Assembly: GCA_040219295.1 (NCBI GenBank)
Contig: JAVJST010000006.1
Coordinates: 1-39,358, forward strand
DNA length: 39,358 bases
Direction: 5' to 3'
Source: JAVJST01 sp040219295
GTDB taxonomy: Bacteria > Pseudomonadota > Alphaproteobacteria > Rhodospirillales > Casp-alpha2
The position numbers and the translations under genes were made by a program. The notes under the pieces are model-generated. The model saw only the letters and a program-made list of their open reading frames with translations. It had not been told where the DNA came from and made no database searches. This document shows positions 7,157-15,501 of this stretch, in pieces (the first letter of the stretch is position 1; every line of letters starts with the position of its first letter).

Positions 7157-8767
7157 ATGTCAGACTCTGGAGGCGAACAAAGAATTTTTGTCCGAAAGGC
7201 GTCCGGCCTAATCCGGACGGCAAGCGGGACGGATACCTTCATTTACAACCTTGGGCTCGTCAGCGTCGGACTCGGCGTCGTGAGCATCATGTTCTACGGC
7301 CCGGCGTACTATCCGGGCGGAGATCTGCTTCTCTCGTGTCTCCTGGCCGGCGCAGCAATGGCTTGCATTGCGTTCGGATTCATCACCTGGACTGTAACGC
7401 TGCCCCGTTCCGGTGGCATTTACGTTTTCGGATCGCGGATTTTGCCGCCAGGCCTAGCACTGACCTTGAGCCTAGTAGAGATTACGGCGTGGCTCTTTTA
7501 CTGCGCTATTGCGGCGTACTGGATCATTCTACTCGGTATATCGCCGGCATTTACATTCATCGGCTACATTACTGGTGATAACTCATGGGTCGAACTTGGC
7601 GCATGGATCATCGAGCCTTGGCCGATGTTCCTCATTGGCTCGGGCATTCTAGTTCTCTCTGGGTTTATCCTAACGATTGGTATGAAATTTTACCTGACGA
7701 TCCAAAGGGTTGTCTTTATCCTGGCGGTTCTCGGATCCATCCTTCTAATTGTTGTTTTGGCGTCCGGCTCGAACGAAGATTTCGTCGCGAGCTTCAACGC
7801 CCTGATGGGACCGATTCTGGAGACAGATGAGCCCTACCAGGCGATCATCGCGTCGGGCAGGGAAAACGGATGGGCATGGGACGGCACCATCGATTGGGAG
7901 CAGACATGGCTGGTGTCGAACTGGCCGTTCCTGCCTCTTATCGGCGCGGCGTTCTCGATCGCCATCGGCGGCGAGGTCAAGTCGGTCGAACGCTCCCAGA
8001 CGTATGGCATGCTAGGTGCCATCGTTGGCGCGCTTATCATCTGGCTGATCACCATTCACCTGTCCAACAGCGTATTCGGTTACGAGTTCCTCGGTACGGC
8101 CGCCTACAACCTCCTTGAGGGCGTCGGCGTTCAGACCGATCCGACGATCACGCTCCTGGCCGGCGTTCTGACCGGATCGCCGCTCATTTGCGTACTGGTG
8201 TCGCTCGGCTTCATCTTTTGGATGTGGATGTGGATTCCCGGAATGCATACGTTCGGCGTGCGCGCCATCGTCGCGTGGTCCTTCGACCGCGTTGGTCCCG
8301 AACCCTGGTCCAGGATTTCACCGACCCGTCACACGCCGGTCGTGGCCATCATGTTCGCAACCGCCATTACGGTGATGTTCATGGCCCTGTTTGTGTTCAC
8401 CGAATTCTTCTCGGCGATCGTGATCCTGATCGAGGCCGCCGTGCTGGCGTGGAGCATCGTGCTGGGTGCAGGTATTTTCTTTCCGTACCTGCGGCCGCAA
8501 ATCTACGAAAAGTCTCCGATCGCAACCAAGAAGATTTTCGGTCTGCCGATGATGACCGTTGCCTGTACGCTCGGCTTCTTCGCTGCGCAGTTCTACTTCT
8601 GGACGCTGTTCCTCGACGAAATCGCTGCGGGACACGATCCCAAGCAAGTGGCGATCGTGGGCGGAATCTTCGTCATCGGTCTCGTGTTCTACTTCGTCAT
8701 GAAACAGATCCGGAAATCCCAAGGCGTCGATGTCACCCTTGCGTTCAAGGAGATCCCGATCGAGTAA
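7157..8767 (+). CDS. APC-superfamily amino acid or amine permease
   Basis: A 536-residue inner-membrane secondary transporter with about 12 to 14 hydrophobic spans. The first helix begins TFIYNLGLVSVGLGVVSIMF and is followed by the APC signature TLPRSGGIYVFGSRILPP. A long loop around residues 210-250 carries charged and tryptophan-rich sequence. The start at 7157 is preceded by GGGGAA. It is the third gene after glnT and, by context, imports an amino acid or small nitrogenous compound for the ligase and hydrolases around it. A stable hairpin at 8816-8840 follows the gene, so expression may drop after this point. Confidence 0.85.
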   Translation: MSDSGGEQRIFVRKASGLIRTASGTDTFIYNLGLVSVGLGVVSIMFYGPAYYPGGDLLLSCLLAGAAMACIAFGFITWTVTLPRSGGIYVFGSRILPPGLALTLSLVEITAWLFYCAIAAYWIILLGISPAFTFIGYITGDNSWVELGAWIIEPWPMFLIGSGILVLSGFILTIGMKFYLTIQRVVFILAVLGSILLIVVLASGSNEDFVASFNALMGPILETDEPYQAIIASGRENGWAWDGTIDWEQTWLVSNWPFLPLIGAAFSIAIGGEVKSVERSQTYGMLGAIVGALIIWLITIHLSNSVFGYEFLGTAAYNLLEGVGVQTDPTITLLAGVLTGSPLICVLVSLGFIFWMWMWIPGMHTFGVRAIVAWSFDRVGPEPWSRISPTRHTPVVAIMFATAITVMFMALFVFTEFFSAIVILIEAAVLAWSIVLGAGIFFPYLRPQIYEKSPIATKKIFGLPMMTVACTLGFFAAQFYFWTLFLDEIAAGHDPKQVAIVGGIFVIGLVFYFVMKQIRKSQGVDVTLAFKEIPIE

Positions 8768-8815
8768 GCTTCCAAAAGCAATAAGAGCGGCGAAGCCGCC
8801 CCCTAATCTCTCTGT

Positions 8816-8840
8816 CCCCGGAACCCTCGTGGTTCCGGGG
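8816..8840 (+). terminator. Intercistronic hairpin after the permease gene
   Basis: CCCCGGAACC (8816-8825) pairs with GGTTCCGGGG (8831-8840) around loop CTCGT. The downstream sequence is C/T-rich but lacks a run of T, so it may attenuate or stabilise the upstream message rather than end it fully. Confidence 0.5.
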
Positions 8841-8897
8841 CACCCCTTCTTCGAAGACACGACCGAACGAGTAGAAAACTAGCTACGGAGGCGCACG

Positions 8898-9683
8898 ATG
8901 GGCGTGCAGACGGAGAACCTGCATCTGGAGTTCGTCGACGAAGGTTTGCGGCTCGTTGAAGAAGCTGAAAAGAGAGGGATACAACTTCGTATCCTAGGCT
9001 CGATTGCCTATCGAATTCAGTGCCCGAACAACATTCATTTGTTCGACGACATGGCCCGGGTGCTGACCGACGTGGATTTCGCTGGCCTGAAAAGCCAGAA
9101 TCAGGAGATCAGGAACTTTCTGATCGGTGAGGGGTACGTTCCCGACGAGGGCGTTTATGTAGCCTCCGAGGGCAGCCGCCACATCTATCTGCACCCTGAA
9201 ACGAACCTGAACGTCGATGTATTCGCCAACGAACTCTACTTCTGTCACCGGATTCCGTTCGAAGGACGCCTCGACATCGACTCTCCAACGATATCGACCA
9301 CTGATCTTCTCCTCGAAAAGATGCAGATCGTCGAGATCAATCTGAAGGACTTTAAGGACACGCTCGTACTTTTGCTCGAGCATCCGCTGGGCAGCCCCTC
9401 GGAAGGCAACAAGCACATCGACGTGCAGTACATCTGCGACATCATGGGCCGCGACTGGGGCTTCTACTATACGTTCACGACAAACCTGAAACGGGTTCCC
9501 GAGTACATCGCCGAGTTTCCCGCTATCACCGAGGAGGAAGGCAACACCATCCGGACGCGGATCGACCATCTGCTCGGGGCCATCGAGGCCGCGCCCAAAT
9601 CCATGGGCTGGAAACTTCGCGCCAAGATCGGCACACGGAAGATCTGGTACCAGGAAGTCACGGAGAAAGGCGCCCAGTTCTAG
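8898..9683 (+). CDS. Nucleotidyltransferase-fold protein
   Basis: A 261-residue soluble protein whose first half carries a minimal nucleotidyltransferase pattern: GS at 34-35 in LRILGSIAYRI, DVD at 58-60, and a third acidic residue Asp107 in NLNVDVFAN. This matches the Pol-beta-like fold found in many uncharacterised proteins, some of them antitoxin- or abortive-infection-like. The second half is helical and unrecognised (MGRDWGFYYTFTTNLKRV). A GGAGG ribosome site precedes the ATG. It sits 25 bp upstream of the alpha/beta hydrolase gene in a metabolic run, so an enzymatic or regulatory role in that pathway is as likely as a defence role. Confidence 0.6.
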   Translation: MGVQTENLHLEFVDEGLRLVEEAEKRGIQLRILGSIAYRIQCPNNIHLFDDMARVLTDVDFAGLKSQNQEIRNFLIGEGYVPDEGVYVASEGSRHIYLHPETNLNVDVFANELYFCHRIPFEGRLDIDSPTISTTDLLLEKMQIVEINLKDFKDTLVLLLEHPLGSPSEGNKHIDVQYICDIMGRDWGFYYTFTTNLKRVPEYIAEFPAITEEEGNTIRTRIDHLLGAIEAAPKSMGWKLRAKIGTRKIWYQEVTEKGAQF

Positions 9684-9707
9684 GCGGTCGAACGGAGGAG
9701 AATTCCC

Positions 9708-10574
9708 ATGTCCGACGAACTCACAAGATTCCGCGAACGACAAAAGCGGGTCACGCTCGACGGCATCTCGTGGCTTGACCTCGAGGTCGCCTATACAGAT
9801 GTCGGCGCCGGACCGCCCGTCATCTTGTTGCACGGTATTCCGACGTGGTCGTATCTGTACCACGACGTCATTCCACTGCTCGAATCGCATTGCCGCGTGA
9901 TCGCACCTGATTTTCTGGGTCACGGGTACTCGGATCGAAGAGACTGCTTCGATCGCTCGCTACGTGCACAGACCGACATGATCGTCCGTTTCATAGACGA
10001 GCTGGGGCTGGAAAGGGCGACTGTCGTCGGTCACGACACGGGCGGCGGCGTCGCGCTGATCATGGGTATCGAGAATCCTGACCGGCTTGATCGTCTGGTG
10101 CTGACAAACGTCGTCGCCTACGATTCTTGGCCGATCGACGACATGGTCGATCTCGGCAATCCGCAACTGCGCGAAAAATCGGCCGCCGAGATTGCGGAAT
10201 TCGTCGCATCGGGTCTACCCGACGGACTGCACAATGCAGACCGCCTGACGCCCGAGTTCCGCCGGAACATCGTCGCCCCCTACAGTGACGAGGAAGGCAA
10301 GATTAGCCTGATCCGAAACGCGAGCGCGCTGAACACCAATCACACGACGATGTTGGTCGACCGTCACCACCAGATTACCGCCCGGACTTTGGTCCTGTGG
10401 GGCGTGCACGATCCATGGCAGACCATCGACGACGGCGTCCGGCTCGCCGAAGAGATTCCGAATGCGAGGCTCGTTCGCCTCGAGAACGCATCGCACTGGC
10501 TGCAGCAGGATGCGCCGAACGAGTTCTCCCAGGCGATTGTCGATTTCCTAGGGGAAGACCTCGGGGAAGGATAG
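9708..10574 (+). CDS. Alpha/beta hydrolase with Asp nucleophile (haloalkane dehalogenase-like)
   Basis: A 288-residue cytoplasmic hydrolase. The oxyanion loop is LLHGIPTWSYL (40-50), APDFLGHGYSDR matches haloalkane dehalogenases and epoxide hydrolases, and the nucleophile elbow GHDTGGG places Asp110 where esterases have Ser. The acid and base are in LWGVHDPW and NASHWLQQDAP. Classical haloalkane dehalogenases have Trp immediately after the nucleophile to hold halide; here it is Thr111, so dehalogenation should not be assumed. It has a GGAGGAG ribosome site and is followed by the reductase gene after 31 bp. A hydrolase acting on an epoxide, halide or other activated small molecule is plausible. 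Confidence 0.82.
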   Translation: MSDELTRFRERQKRVTLDGISWLDLEVAYTDVGAGPPVILLHGIPTWSYLYHDVIPLLESHCRVIAPDFLGHGYSDRRDCFDRSLRAQTDMIVRFIDELGLERATVVGHDTGGGVALIMGIENPDRLDRLVLTNVVAYDSWPIDDMVDLGNPQLREKSAAEIAEFVASGLPDGLHNADRLTPEFRRNIVAPYSDEEGKISLIRNASALNTNHTTMLVDRHHQITARTLVLWGVHDPWQTIDDGVRLAEEIPNARLVRLENASHWLQQDAPNEFSQAIVDFLGEDLGEG

Positions 10575-10605
10575 ACGCCGCGTGACAGGCACGTGGAGAT
10601 GCACC

Positions 10606-11301
10606 ATGCCCGATCCAAGATTCGAGCCGAAAAGCAACCCGCCCAAGGTACTTGTCCTCGCCGCCAGCCCTCGGCGGGACGGCAATTCGTGGCGACTGGC
10701 AACCGCGTTCCACGAGAGCGCCCTCTCGTCCGGTCAGGACAGCGAGATCGTGTATCTATCCGATCACATCAACGCATTCCTTCGCGATTGCCGAACGTGC
10801 AGGAATGAGGAAGGTCGGTGCTCGATCGACGACGGTTATCGAGCGTTGTTCGAGGACAAGGTGCTGTCCGCGGACGCGCTAGTCTATGCGACGCCGATTT
10901 GGTGGTACGGCATGTCGGGGATTCTCAAGACCTTCTTCGATCGGATGTTCTGCTACATCGCGTTGTCGAACCCACAATCGGACAAGGCTGCCGACCGCCT
11001 CCAGTGGAAGCGCGTCGCACTACTGCTTAGCGCGGAGGAAAGCAACTTCTCCGCCCGCCTCGCCATCATGCAGCAGATGCAAGAGTTGGCGCGTTACCTC
11101 AACCACATGCTGGTCGGCGAAGTAACCGGAATTGGGAATCGCCGCGGTGATATTGACGCCGATCCCAATCGGCCGATAGCCGCCGCCCGGGCACTCGCAG
11201 AGAATCTGTTCGCTGTTGCCGCCACCGACTACAAGCTCGACACCGAGAGGTCTGCAAGCGTGTGGGCAGATGATCCGGGTATTCCAGCGAACTGGCGGTA
11301 A
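10606..11301 (+). CDS. Flavodoxin-fold NAD(P)H-dependent FMN reductase
   Basis: About 231 residues from ATG at 10606 (GGAG nine bases upstream); a GTG at 10582 would add eight residues. The N-terminal LVLAASPRRDGNSWRLA is the FMN-phosphate loop of the flavodoxin-like NADPH-dependent FMN reductase family. It is followed by CRTCRNEEGRCSIDD, a cysteine cluster seen in related iron-sulfur flavoproteins, and ATPIWWYGMSGILKTFFDRM for the isoalloxazine site. The enzyme would reduce a quinone, nitro or other acceptor in the cytoplasm. It lies between the Asp-nucleophile hydrolase and the guanidinase-like gene, within the same run. Confidence 0.82.
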   Translation: MPDPRFEPKSNPPKVLVLAASPRRDGNSWRLATAFHESALSSGQDSEIVYLSDHINAFLRDCRTCRNEEGRCSIDDGYRALFEDKVLSADALVYATPIWWYGMSGILKTFFDRMFCYIALSNPQSDKAADRLQWKRVALLLSAEESNFSARLAIMQQMQELARYLNHMLVGEVTGIGNRRGDIDADPNRPIAAARALAENLFAVAATDYKLDTERSASVWADDPGIPANWR

Positions 11302-11360
11302 GGAATTGCATCATTGTCAAGGTCGACAGGCCGAAACAGCTAAACGATGGAGAACAGATT

Positions 11361-12548
11361 ATGCCTGATCCGAAAACCGGTGAATTGCGGGGCAACCGCA
11401 ACCTGAAACGACTTGAGCGCATCTCCCAGACGAAACAGGAGAAGGAGATCGAACGTGGACTGGAGCTTGGGTTAGAAGCGGCGGAATCGATTAACGACCG
11501 GACGATCTCCAACTTCAGCCGCGGGCACCTGCCGGCATTTGCGGGCATCAACACGTTCATGAAGACGCCGTACTGCGAGGATATCCGCGAGGTCGGCAAT
11601 TACGAGGCGGCGTTTGTCGGCGTGCCGTTCGATACGGGAACGACGTACCGACCGGGGACCCGTTTTGGACCCCAGGGCGTACGCCGGGTTTCGGCGGTCT
11701 ACGATGGCTACTGCGTCGACGGTGCGGTCGACCTGTTCGAGGAACTCGACCTCTGCGATGCCGGCGACATCTTCGTAATTCCCGGCAACATCGAGAAGAC
11801 GTTCGACCAGGTCACCAAGGGTATCTCGCATATTTACCAATCGGGCGCCTTTCCGATCATTTGCGGTGGCGATCACAGCCTCGGCTATCCCAATGTCCGA
11901 GGGGTCGCGCCACACATCGACGGCAACGTCGGCATCATCCATTTCGACCGGCATCTGGATACCCAAGATATCGACATGGACGAACGGATGCACACGACGC
12001 CGTGGTACTGGACGACGAACAACCACGAGAGCGTCGACCATCACAAGGCCCATCAGCATCACAGCCATATGCACGATGTGGGGTTGTCCAACTGTCCGCC
12101 GAAGAACCTGGTGCAGATCGGCATCGGCGGCTGGTACGGCAACCGTCCGGGTTCCGAAGTTGCGCGGGATCGGGGCACCAGTGTCATCACGATGAAGGAC
12201 TTTGAAGAACTCGGCACTCAGGGCACGGCTGAGATGGCGCTGGAACTGGCGTGGAAGGATGCCAAGGCGGTGTATCTCTCGTTCGATATCGACTCGATCG
12301 ACCCGGGCTACGCCCCAGGCACCGGCACGCCTGAACCGGGTGGCTTCACCCCGCGCGAGGCGCTCGAGATGGTGCGGCTGATCGCCCGCGAGGGTCTCTG
12401 CGCCATGGAAGTCGTGGAGGTGTCGCCGCCTTACGATGTCAACGACAACACCTCACAGCTCGCTTGTCGGGTCATTCTCGACACCATCGGCACCATGGTG
12501 ACCGAGGGCAAGCTGGGTCACCGCGACAAGGTCATGCGGTCGGAATAG
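11361..12548 (+). CDS. gdmH: Guanidinase-type ureohydrolase (GdmH-like) with His-rich insertion
   Basis: A 395-residue arginase/agmatinase-fold enzyme. Metal ligands are visible: His172 in GGDHS, Asp196, His198 and Asp200 in HFDRHLDTQD, and Asp309 and Asp311 in SFDIDSID. The Arg in FDRH (agmatinases usually have Ala), the following DMDERMHTTPW, the segment NLVQIGIGGW and the extended length all match the nickel-dependent guanidine hydrolase family (GdmH, Synechocystis Sll1077 type) as I recall it, rather than agmatinase. The reaction would be guanidine to urea plus ammonia. Unusually, residues 222-238 contain eight histidines in 17 residues, just after the conserved TPW region, suggesting a metal-binding loop. 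A small HupE-like membrane protein gene follows at 12582. The start is ATG 11361 with GGAG upstream. Confidence 0.82.
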   Translation: MPDPKTGELRGNRNLKRLERISQTKQEKEIERGLELGLEAAESINDRTISNFSRGHLPAFAGINTFMKTPYCEDIREVGNYEAAFVGVPFDTGTTYRPGTRFGPQGVRRVSAVYDGYCVDGAVDLFEELDLCDAGDIFVIPGNIEKTFDQVTKGISHIYQSGAFPIICGGDHSLGYPNVRGVAPHIDGNVGIIHFDRHLDTQDIDMDERMHTTPWYWTTNNHESVDHHKAHQHHSHMHDVGLSNCPPKNLVQIGIGGWYGNRPGSEVARDRGTSVITMKDFEELGTQGTAEMALELAWKDAKAVYLSFDIDSIDPGYAPGTGTPEPGGFTPREALEMVRLIAREGLCAMEVVEVSPPYDVNDNTSQLACRVILDTIGTMVTEGKLGHRDKVMRSE

Positions 12549-12581
12549 TAGGCGTCAATAGGACAACGAAAGGAACACCCG

Positions 12582-12821
12582 ATGAAAATGTTCGCGACAC
12601 TCGTCCTGGCGTCGGCCCTCGCCGTTGGCGGATCTACCGGTGCGCTGGCCCACGCGGAAGCGGCGACCAATCCACTCGTCGGATTGCTCTCCATTACCGG
12701 CCTAGACCACGTTCTTGCCGAGTCGCAAGTGTTGCTTATCGTTAGCGTCCTCGGGCTAGCGTCGGTTGCCGTCATTGGCGCGGTTTTCTTCGTTCGCCTG
12801 AGGCGACGCGAAACCGCGTAG
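12582..12821 (+). CDS. Small membrane protein with HupE/UreJ-like segment
   Basis: A 79-residue protein with a cleavable signal peptide (cut after about ALA, residue 23), a short luminal stretch beginning HAEAATNPLVG, one transmembrane helix (about 48-70) and a basic tail RLRRRETA. The sequence ITGLDHVLA resembles the GLDHLLA motif of HupE/UreJ proteins, which are linked to nickel supply for hydrogenase and urease, but the other helices are absent. The 33-bp gap and AGGAA ribosome site suggest coexpression with the guanidinase-type enzyme. A role in nickel supply is inferred from the motif and neighbour; a plain hypothetical membrane peptide is the alternative. Confidence 0.6.
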   Translation: MKMFATLVLASALAVGGSTGALAHAEAATNPLVGLLSITGLDHVLAESQVLLIVSVLGLASVAVIGAVFFVRLRRRETA

Positions 12822-12938
12822 CGAAGGATTGGAAGAGCAGAAAGTATTTGGTTCGCGAAGTCGTTCAGGTTCGCGCCACGATTGAAGCTGCTCCGATCTC
12901 AAACCGGGAAATGGTTCGCTGTCGGAGGCCGTCACGAG

Positions 12939-13850
12939 ATGGATTTGGAGGCAATCATTAATGCCGTGGTCAGTCGGGCGCGGCAATCAGAAGATCATGG
13001 TGAGGTCGCCAGTTATATTCCTGAGCTTGCCAAAGTAGACCCACGGCACTTTGCCATCAGTGTTGTCCTGGCGGACGGAAGTTGTTATTCGGCAGGCGAT
13101 ACCGAGCAAGTGTTTTCGATTCAGAGTATCTCCAAAGTTTTCTCGCTAGCTCTAGCACTCGGACGGCTGGGCGACTCGATATGGAACCGGGTCGGACGGG
13201 AACCGTCGGGCCGATCATACGATTCGATCGTGCAGCTCGAGTTTGAAAAGGGACGCCCTCGCAATCCTTTCGTAAACGCCGGCGCTATCGTCGTCACCGA
13301 TGCGATCCTGGCCGGCAGCACGCCCCGCGAGATCTTGGGTGAGATTCTCCGCTTTGTACGCACAGCAGCCGACGATGACGATATCCATATCAACAAGATC
13401 GTGGCCAAATCCGAGGCGAGCGTCGGATACCGAAACGTGGCGCTCGCCAACTATCTCCGCTCGTTCGGCAATCTCAACAACGACGTCGAACTGGCACTTG
13501 GCACGTACGTCCATCAGTGCGCCATCGAGATGACCTGCGACCAACTGGCACGTGCTGGACGCTTTCTGGTCAACATGCCAGACGTACCCCGTCTCGTTTC
13601 CGCGGATCGCGTGCGCCGGATAAACGCCTTGATGCTCACGTGCGGCCATTATGATGGCTCGGGCGAGTTCGCCTTCCGCGTCGGTCTGCCCGGCAAGAGT
13701 GGTGTCGGTGGCGGTATTCTCGTCATCGCACCGAGGCGTGCCTCCATTGCAGTCTGGTCCCCGGGACTCGACCGCTATGGCAATTCGTTGCGCGGAACTA
13801 AGGCAATAGAGCAACTGGTCCGACATACGGGATGGTCCGTCTTCGGTTGA
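12939..13850 (+). CDS. glsA: Glutaminase (GlsA family)
   Basis: A 303-residue cytoplasmic glutaminase (L-glutamine to glutamate and ammonia) of the beta-lactamase-like serine fold. The SxxK pair is Ser63 and Lys66 in QSISKVFSL. Other family segments are RNPFVNAGAIVV, EASVGYRNVALANYL, MTCGHYDGSGEFAFRVGLPGKSGVGGGI (in the genome as LTCGHYDGSGEF) and the C-terminal LDRYGNSLRGTKAIEQL. The start is placed at ATG 12939, with GGAGG ten bases upstream; an upstream in-frame ATG at 12882 lacks a ribosome site and adds residues outside the family. It ends the plus-strand nitrogen run, 57 bp before a defective insertion sequence. Confidence 0.9.
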   Translation: MDLEAIINAVVSRARQSEDHGEVASYIPELAKVDPRHFAISVVLADGSCYSAGDTEQVFSIQSISKVFSLALALGRLGDSIWNRVGREPSGRSYDSIVQLEFEKGRPRNPFVNAGAIVVTDAILAGSTPREILGEILRFVRTAADDDDIHINKIVAKSEASVGYRNVALANYLRSFGNLNNDVELALGTYVHQCAIEMTCDQLARAGRFLVNMPDVPRLVSADRVRRINALMLTCGHYDGSGEFAFRVGLPGKSGVGGGILVIAPRRASIAVWSPGLDRYGNSLRGTKAIEQLVRHTGWSVFG

Positions 13851-13907
13851 CCCGAGAATTTCGCTACGCGCGATTTCATTGGTTTTAGTTGGTTAATGAC
13901 CGTTCAT

Positions 13908-15208
13908 GGCTGAGGCTGTTGAAAAACTCTCCGTTGTTGGCGTTGTGATGGCGTGATTGAGTTTCCCGATGATTCGGGAGGGCTGAACGATGATGGGCGA
14001 GCGTTGCGGGGATCAGGAACGGCGGTTCTATGAGTTCGATTTGGACGGCATGGTGCCGCGGGATCATCTGCTGCGCCGGATCGACACTGTACTCGATCTG
14101 GATTGGTTGCGGAATGAGCTAATGCCTTTCTACAGCCACACGGGCCGTCCTTCGATCTGCCCCGAGCTGATGATCCGCATGCTGCTGGTGGGCTACTGCC
14201 ATTCGATCCGCTCGGAGCGCCGGTTGTGCGAGCGGTGCGGGAGTACCTGGCGACGCTCGAGGGCGACAACCCGCCGACCAATAGGGAACGCAAGCCGAAG
14301 GCCATGTCGCCGGTCGATCCGGCGGCTGCGTGGACGACGCGAGGCCGCAACAAGGTGATGTTCGGCTACAGCCTCAACTATCTGATCGACCTGGACAACG
14401 CCGTCATTGTCGATGTCGAGGCGACGCCGACGCGCATCACCAAGGAGGTCGATGCGACGGAGACCATGATCGAACGCACCGAGCGACGTTTCGGCCTCAA
14501 GCCCGGCCGCGTGGCCGGCGATGTCGCCTACGGCACCGGGGGGATGCTGGGCTGGCTTGCCGACCGGGACATCGAGCCGCATATCCCGGTGTGGGACAAG
14601 GGCAAGCGTGACGAGAGGACGTTCTCGCGAGACGACTTCCGCTACGACGAAGAGAACGATGTCTATGGGTGCCCGGGCGGCAACATCCTGAAGACGACCG
14701 GCAAGGTGCATGACGGCAAGACGCTGCTCTACCGGGCATCGAAGCGTGACTGCGATCCGTGTCCGCTCAAATCAAGGTGATGCCCGAACGCACCATCTCG
14801 CAAGCTGCCCCGCGACGTGAACGAGGCGGCCAGGGACCGGGTTCGCACTCTGATGGATACGGACGCCTACAGCGACTCGGCACGTCAAAGAAAGAAGGTC
14901 GAGACCCTGTTCGGCGAGGCCAAGCGAACACTCGGCTTCACGCGTCTGCGCCTCAGAGGACTGACCGGCGCAACCGACGAGTTCCTGCTCACCGCCACCG
15001 TGCAGAACCTGAAACATCTTGCCAAGCTCGCCGCCATACCACCGCCGAGGTCAGTCTACGCATGAACCATGACCGACGACCGACGACACAACGAGACGAG
15101 ACCAAAACCCGCCAAGGCATCTCACCGAGGCGGAAACAAAATGTCTGCTACTTCCAATAGCAGACACCAAGAACAGCCTTTCGAGCGAGTTTTTCAACAG
15201 CCTCAGCC
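13908..15208. mobile_element. Defective IS1182-type insertion sequence
   Basis: Perfect 22-bp inverted repeats, 13908-13929 (starting GGCTGAGGCTGTTGAAAAAC) and 15187-15208, bound a 1,301-bp element carrying a broken IS1182-type transposase. I see no matching target-site duplication: flanks are TCAT and AAGT at these boundaries, or TGGC and GCCA if the ends are three bases inward. The element separates the glutaminase gene from the amiC promoter. Confidence 0.88.
13990..15065 (+). pseudogene. IS1182-family transposase, disrupted
   Basis: The N-terminal part (FYEFDLDGMVPRDHLLRRID to GYCHSIRSERRLCE) is in one frame up to about 14232. The catalytic part (YLATLEGDNPPTNRERKPKA, GYSLNYLIDLDNAVIVDVEA, FGLKPGRVAGDVAYGTG) continues in another, with the expected segment between them missing, which indicates an internal deletion with a frame change. 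A second lesion is an in-frame TGA at 14778-14780 inside the cysteine cluster CDPCPLKSR-stop-CPNAPSRK. The C-terminus (RKKVETLFGEAKRTLGFTR) is intact to 15065. The element cannot move on its own. Confidence 0.88.
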
Positions 15209-15385
15209 AAGTGCCGACAACCATCGCATTGATGTGTTGCGAGATAACCGTCGACACTGAAACCCGCCCGTGGGTGCGAACTGATGCAACTTTCAATCGA
15301 ACTCCTCTAATCTAAGTGCGCCTAGTGCGCGATGTTGACGACTTTGGCAGATGCAATCGCTGGGGTTCGTCGGTTGGTGGGCAAT

Positions 15386-15413
15386 TTGACACGGTGTCCG
15401 ATTGAACTATCAT
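15386..15413 (+). promoter_or_regulatory. Candidate sigma-70 promoter for amiC
   Basis: TTGACA (15386-15391) and TATCAT (15408-15413) are separated by 16 bp, a near-consensus housekeeping promoter about 90 bp upstream of amiC. The rest of 15209-15501 holds a small hairpin (CGCCG 15442-15446 with CGGCG 15455-15459) in the presumed 5' leader and no gene. Confidence 0.6.
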
Positions 15414-15501
15414 CGAAACGGATTAAGTCGAATTGAGGGGGCGCCGCTCCATAACGGCGAGCAGCACGCAGGGTGGGAAATGTTAACCCGCCACTAGAGA
15501 G

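Noticed and set aside
11302..11360. Guanidine (ykkC-type) riboswitch before the guanidinase gene
   Set aside because: The gap to the previous gene is only 59 bp and shows no matching conserved motif.
11361..12548. Agmatinase or arginase assignment
   Set aside because: The FDRH motif, extended length and DERMHT segment fit the guanidinase group better.
14778..14780. TGA within a cysteine cluster of the IS1182 transposase read as selenocysteine
   Set aside because: The same gene has an internal deletion and frame change, and no SECIS-like hairpin follows the codon.
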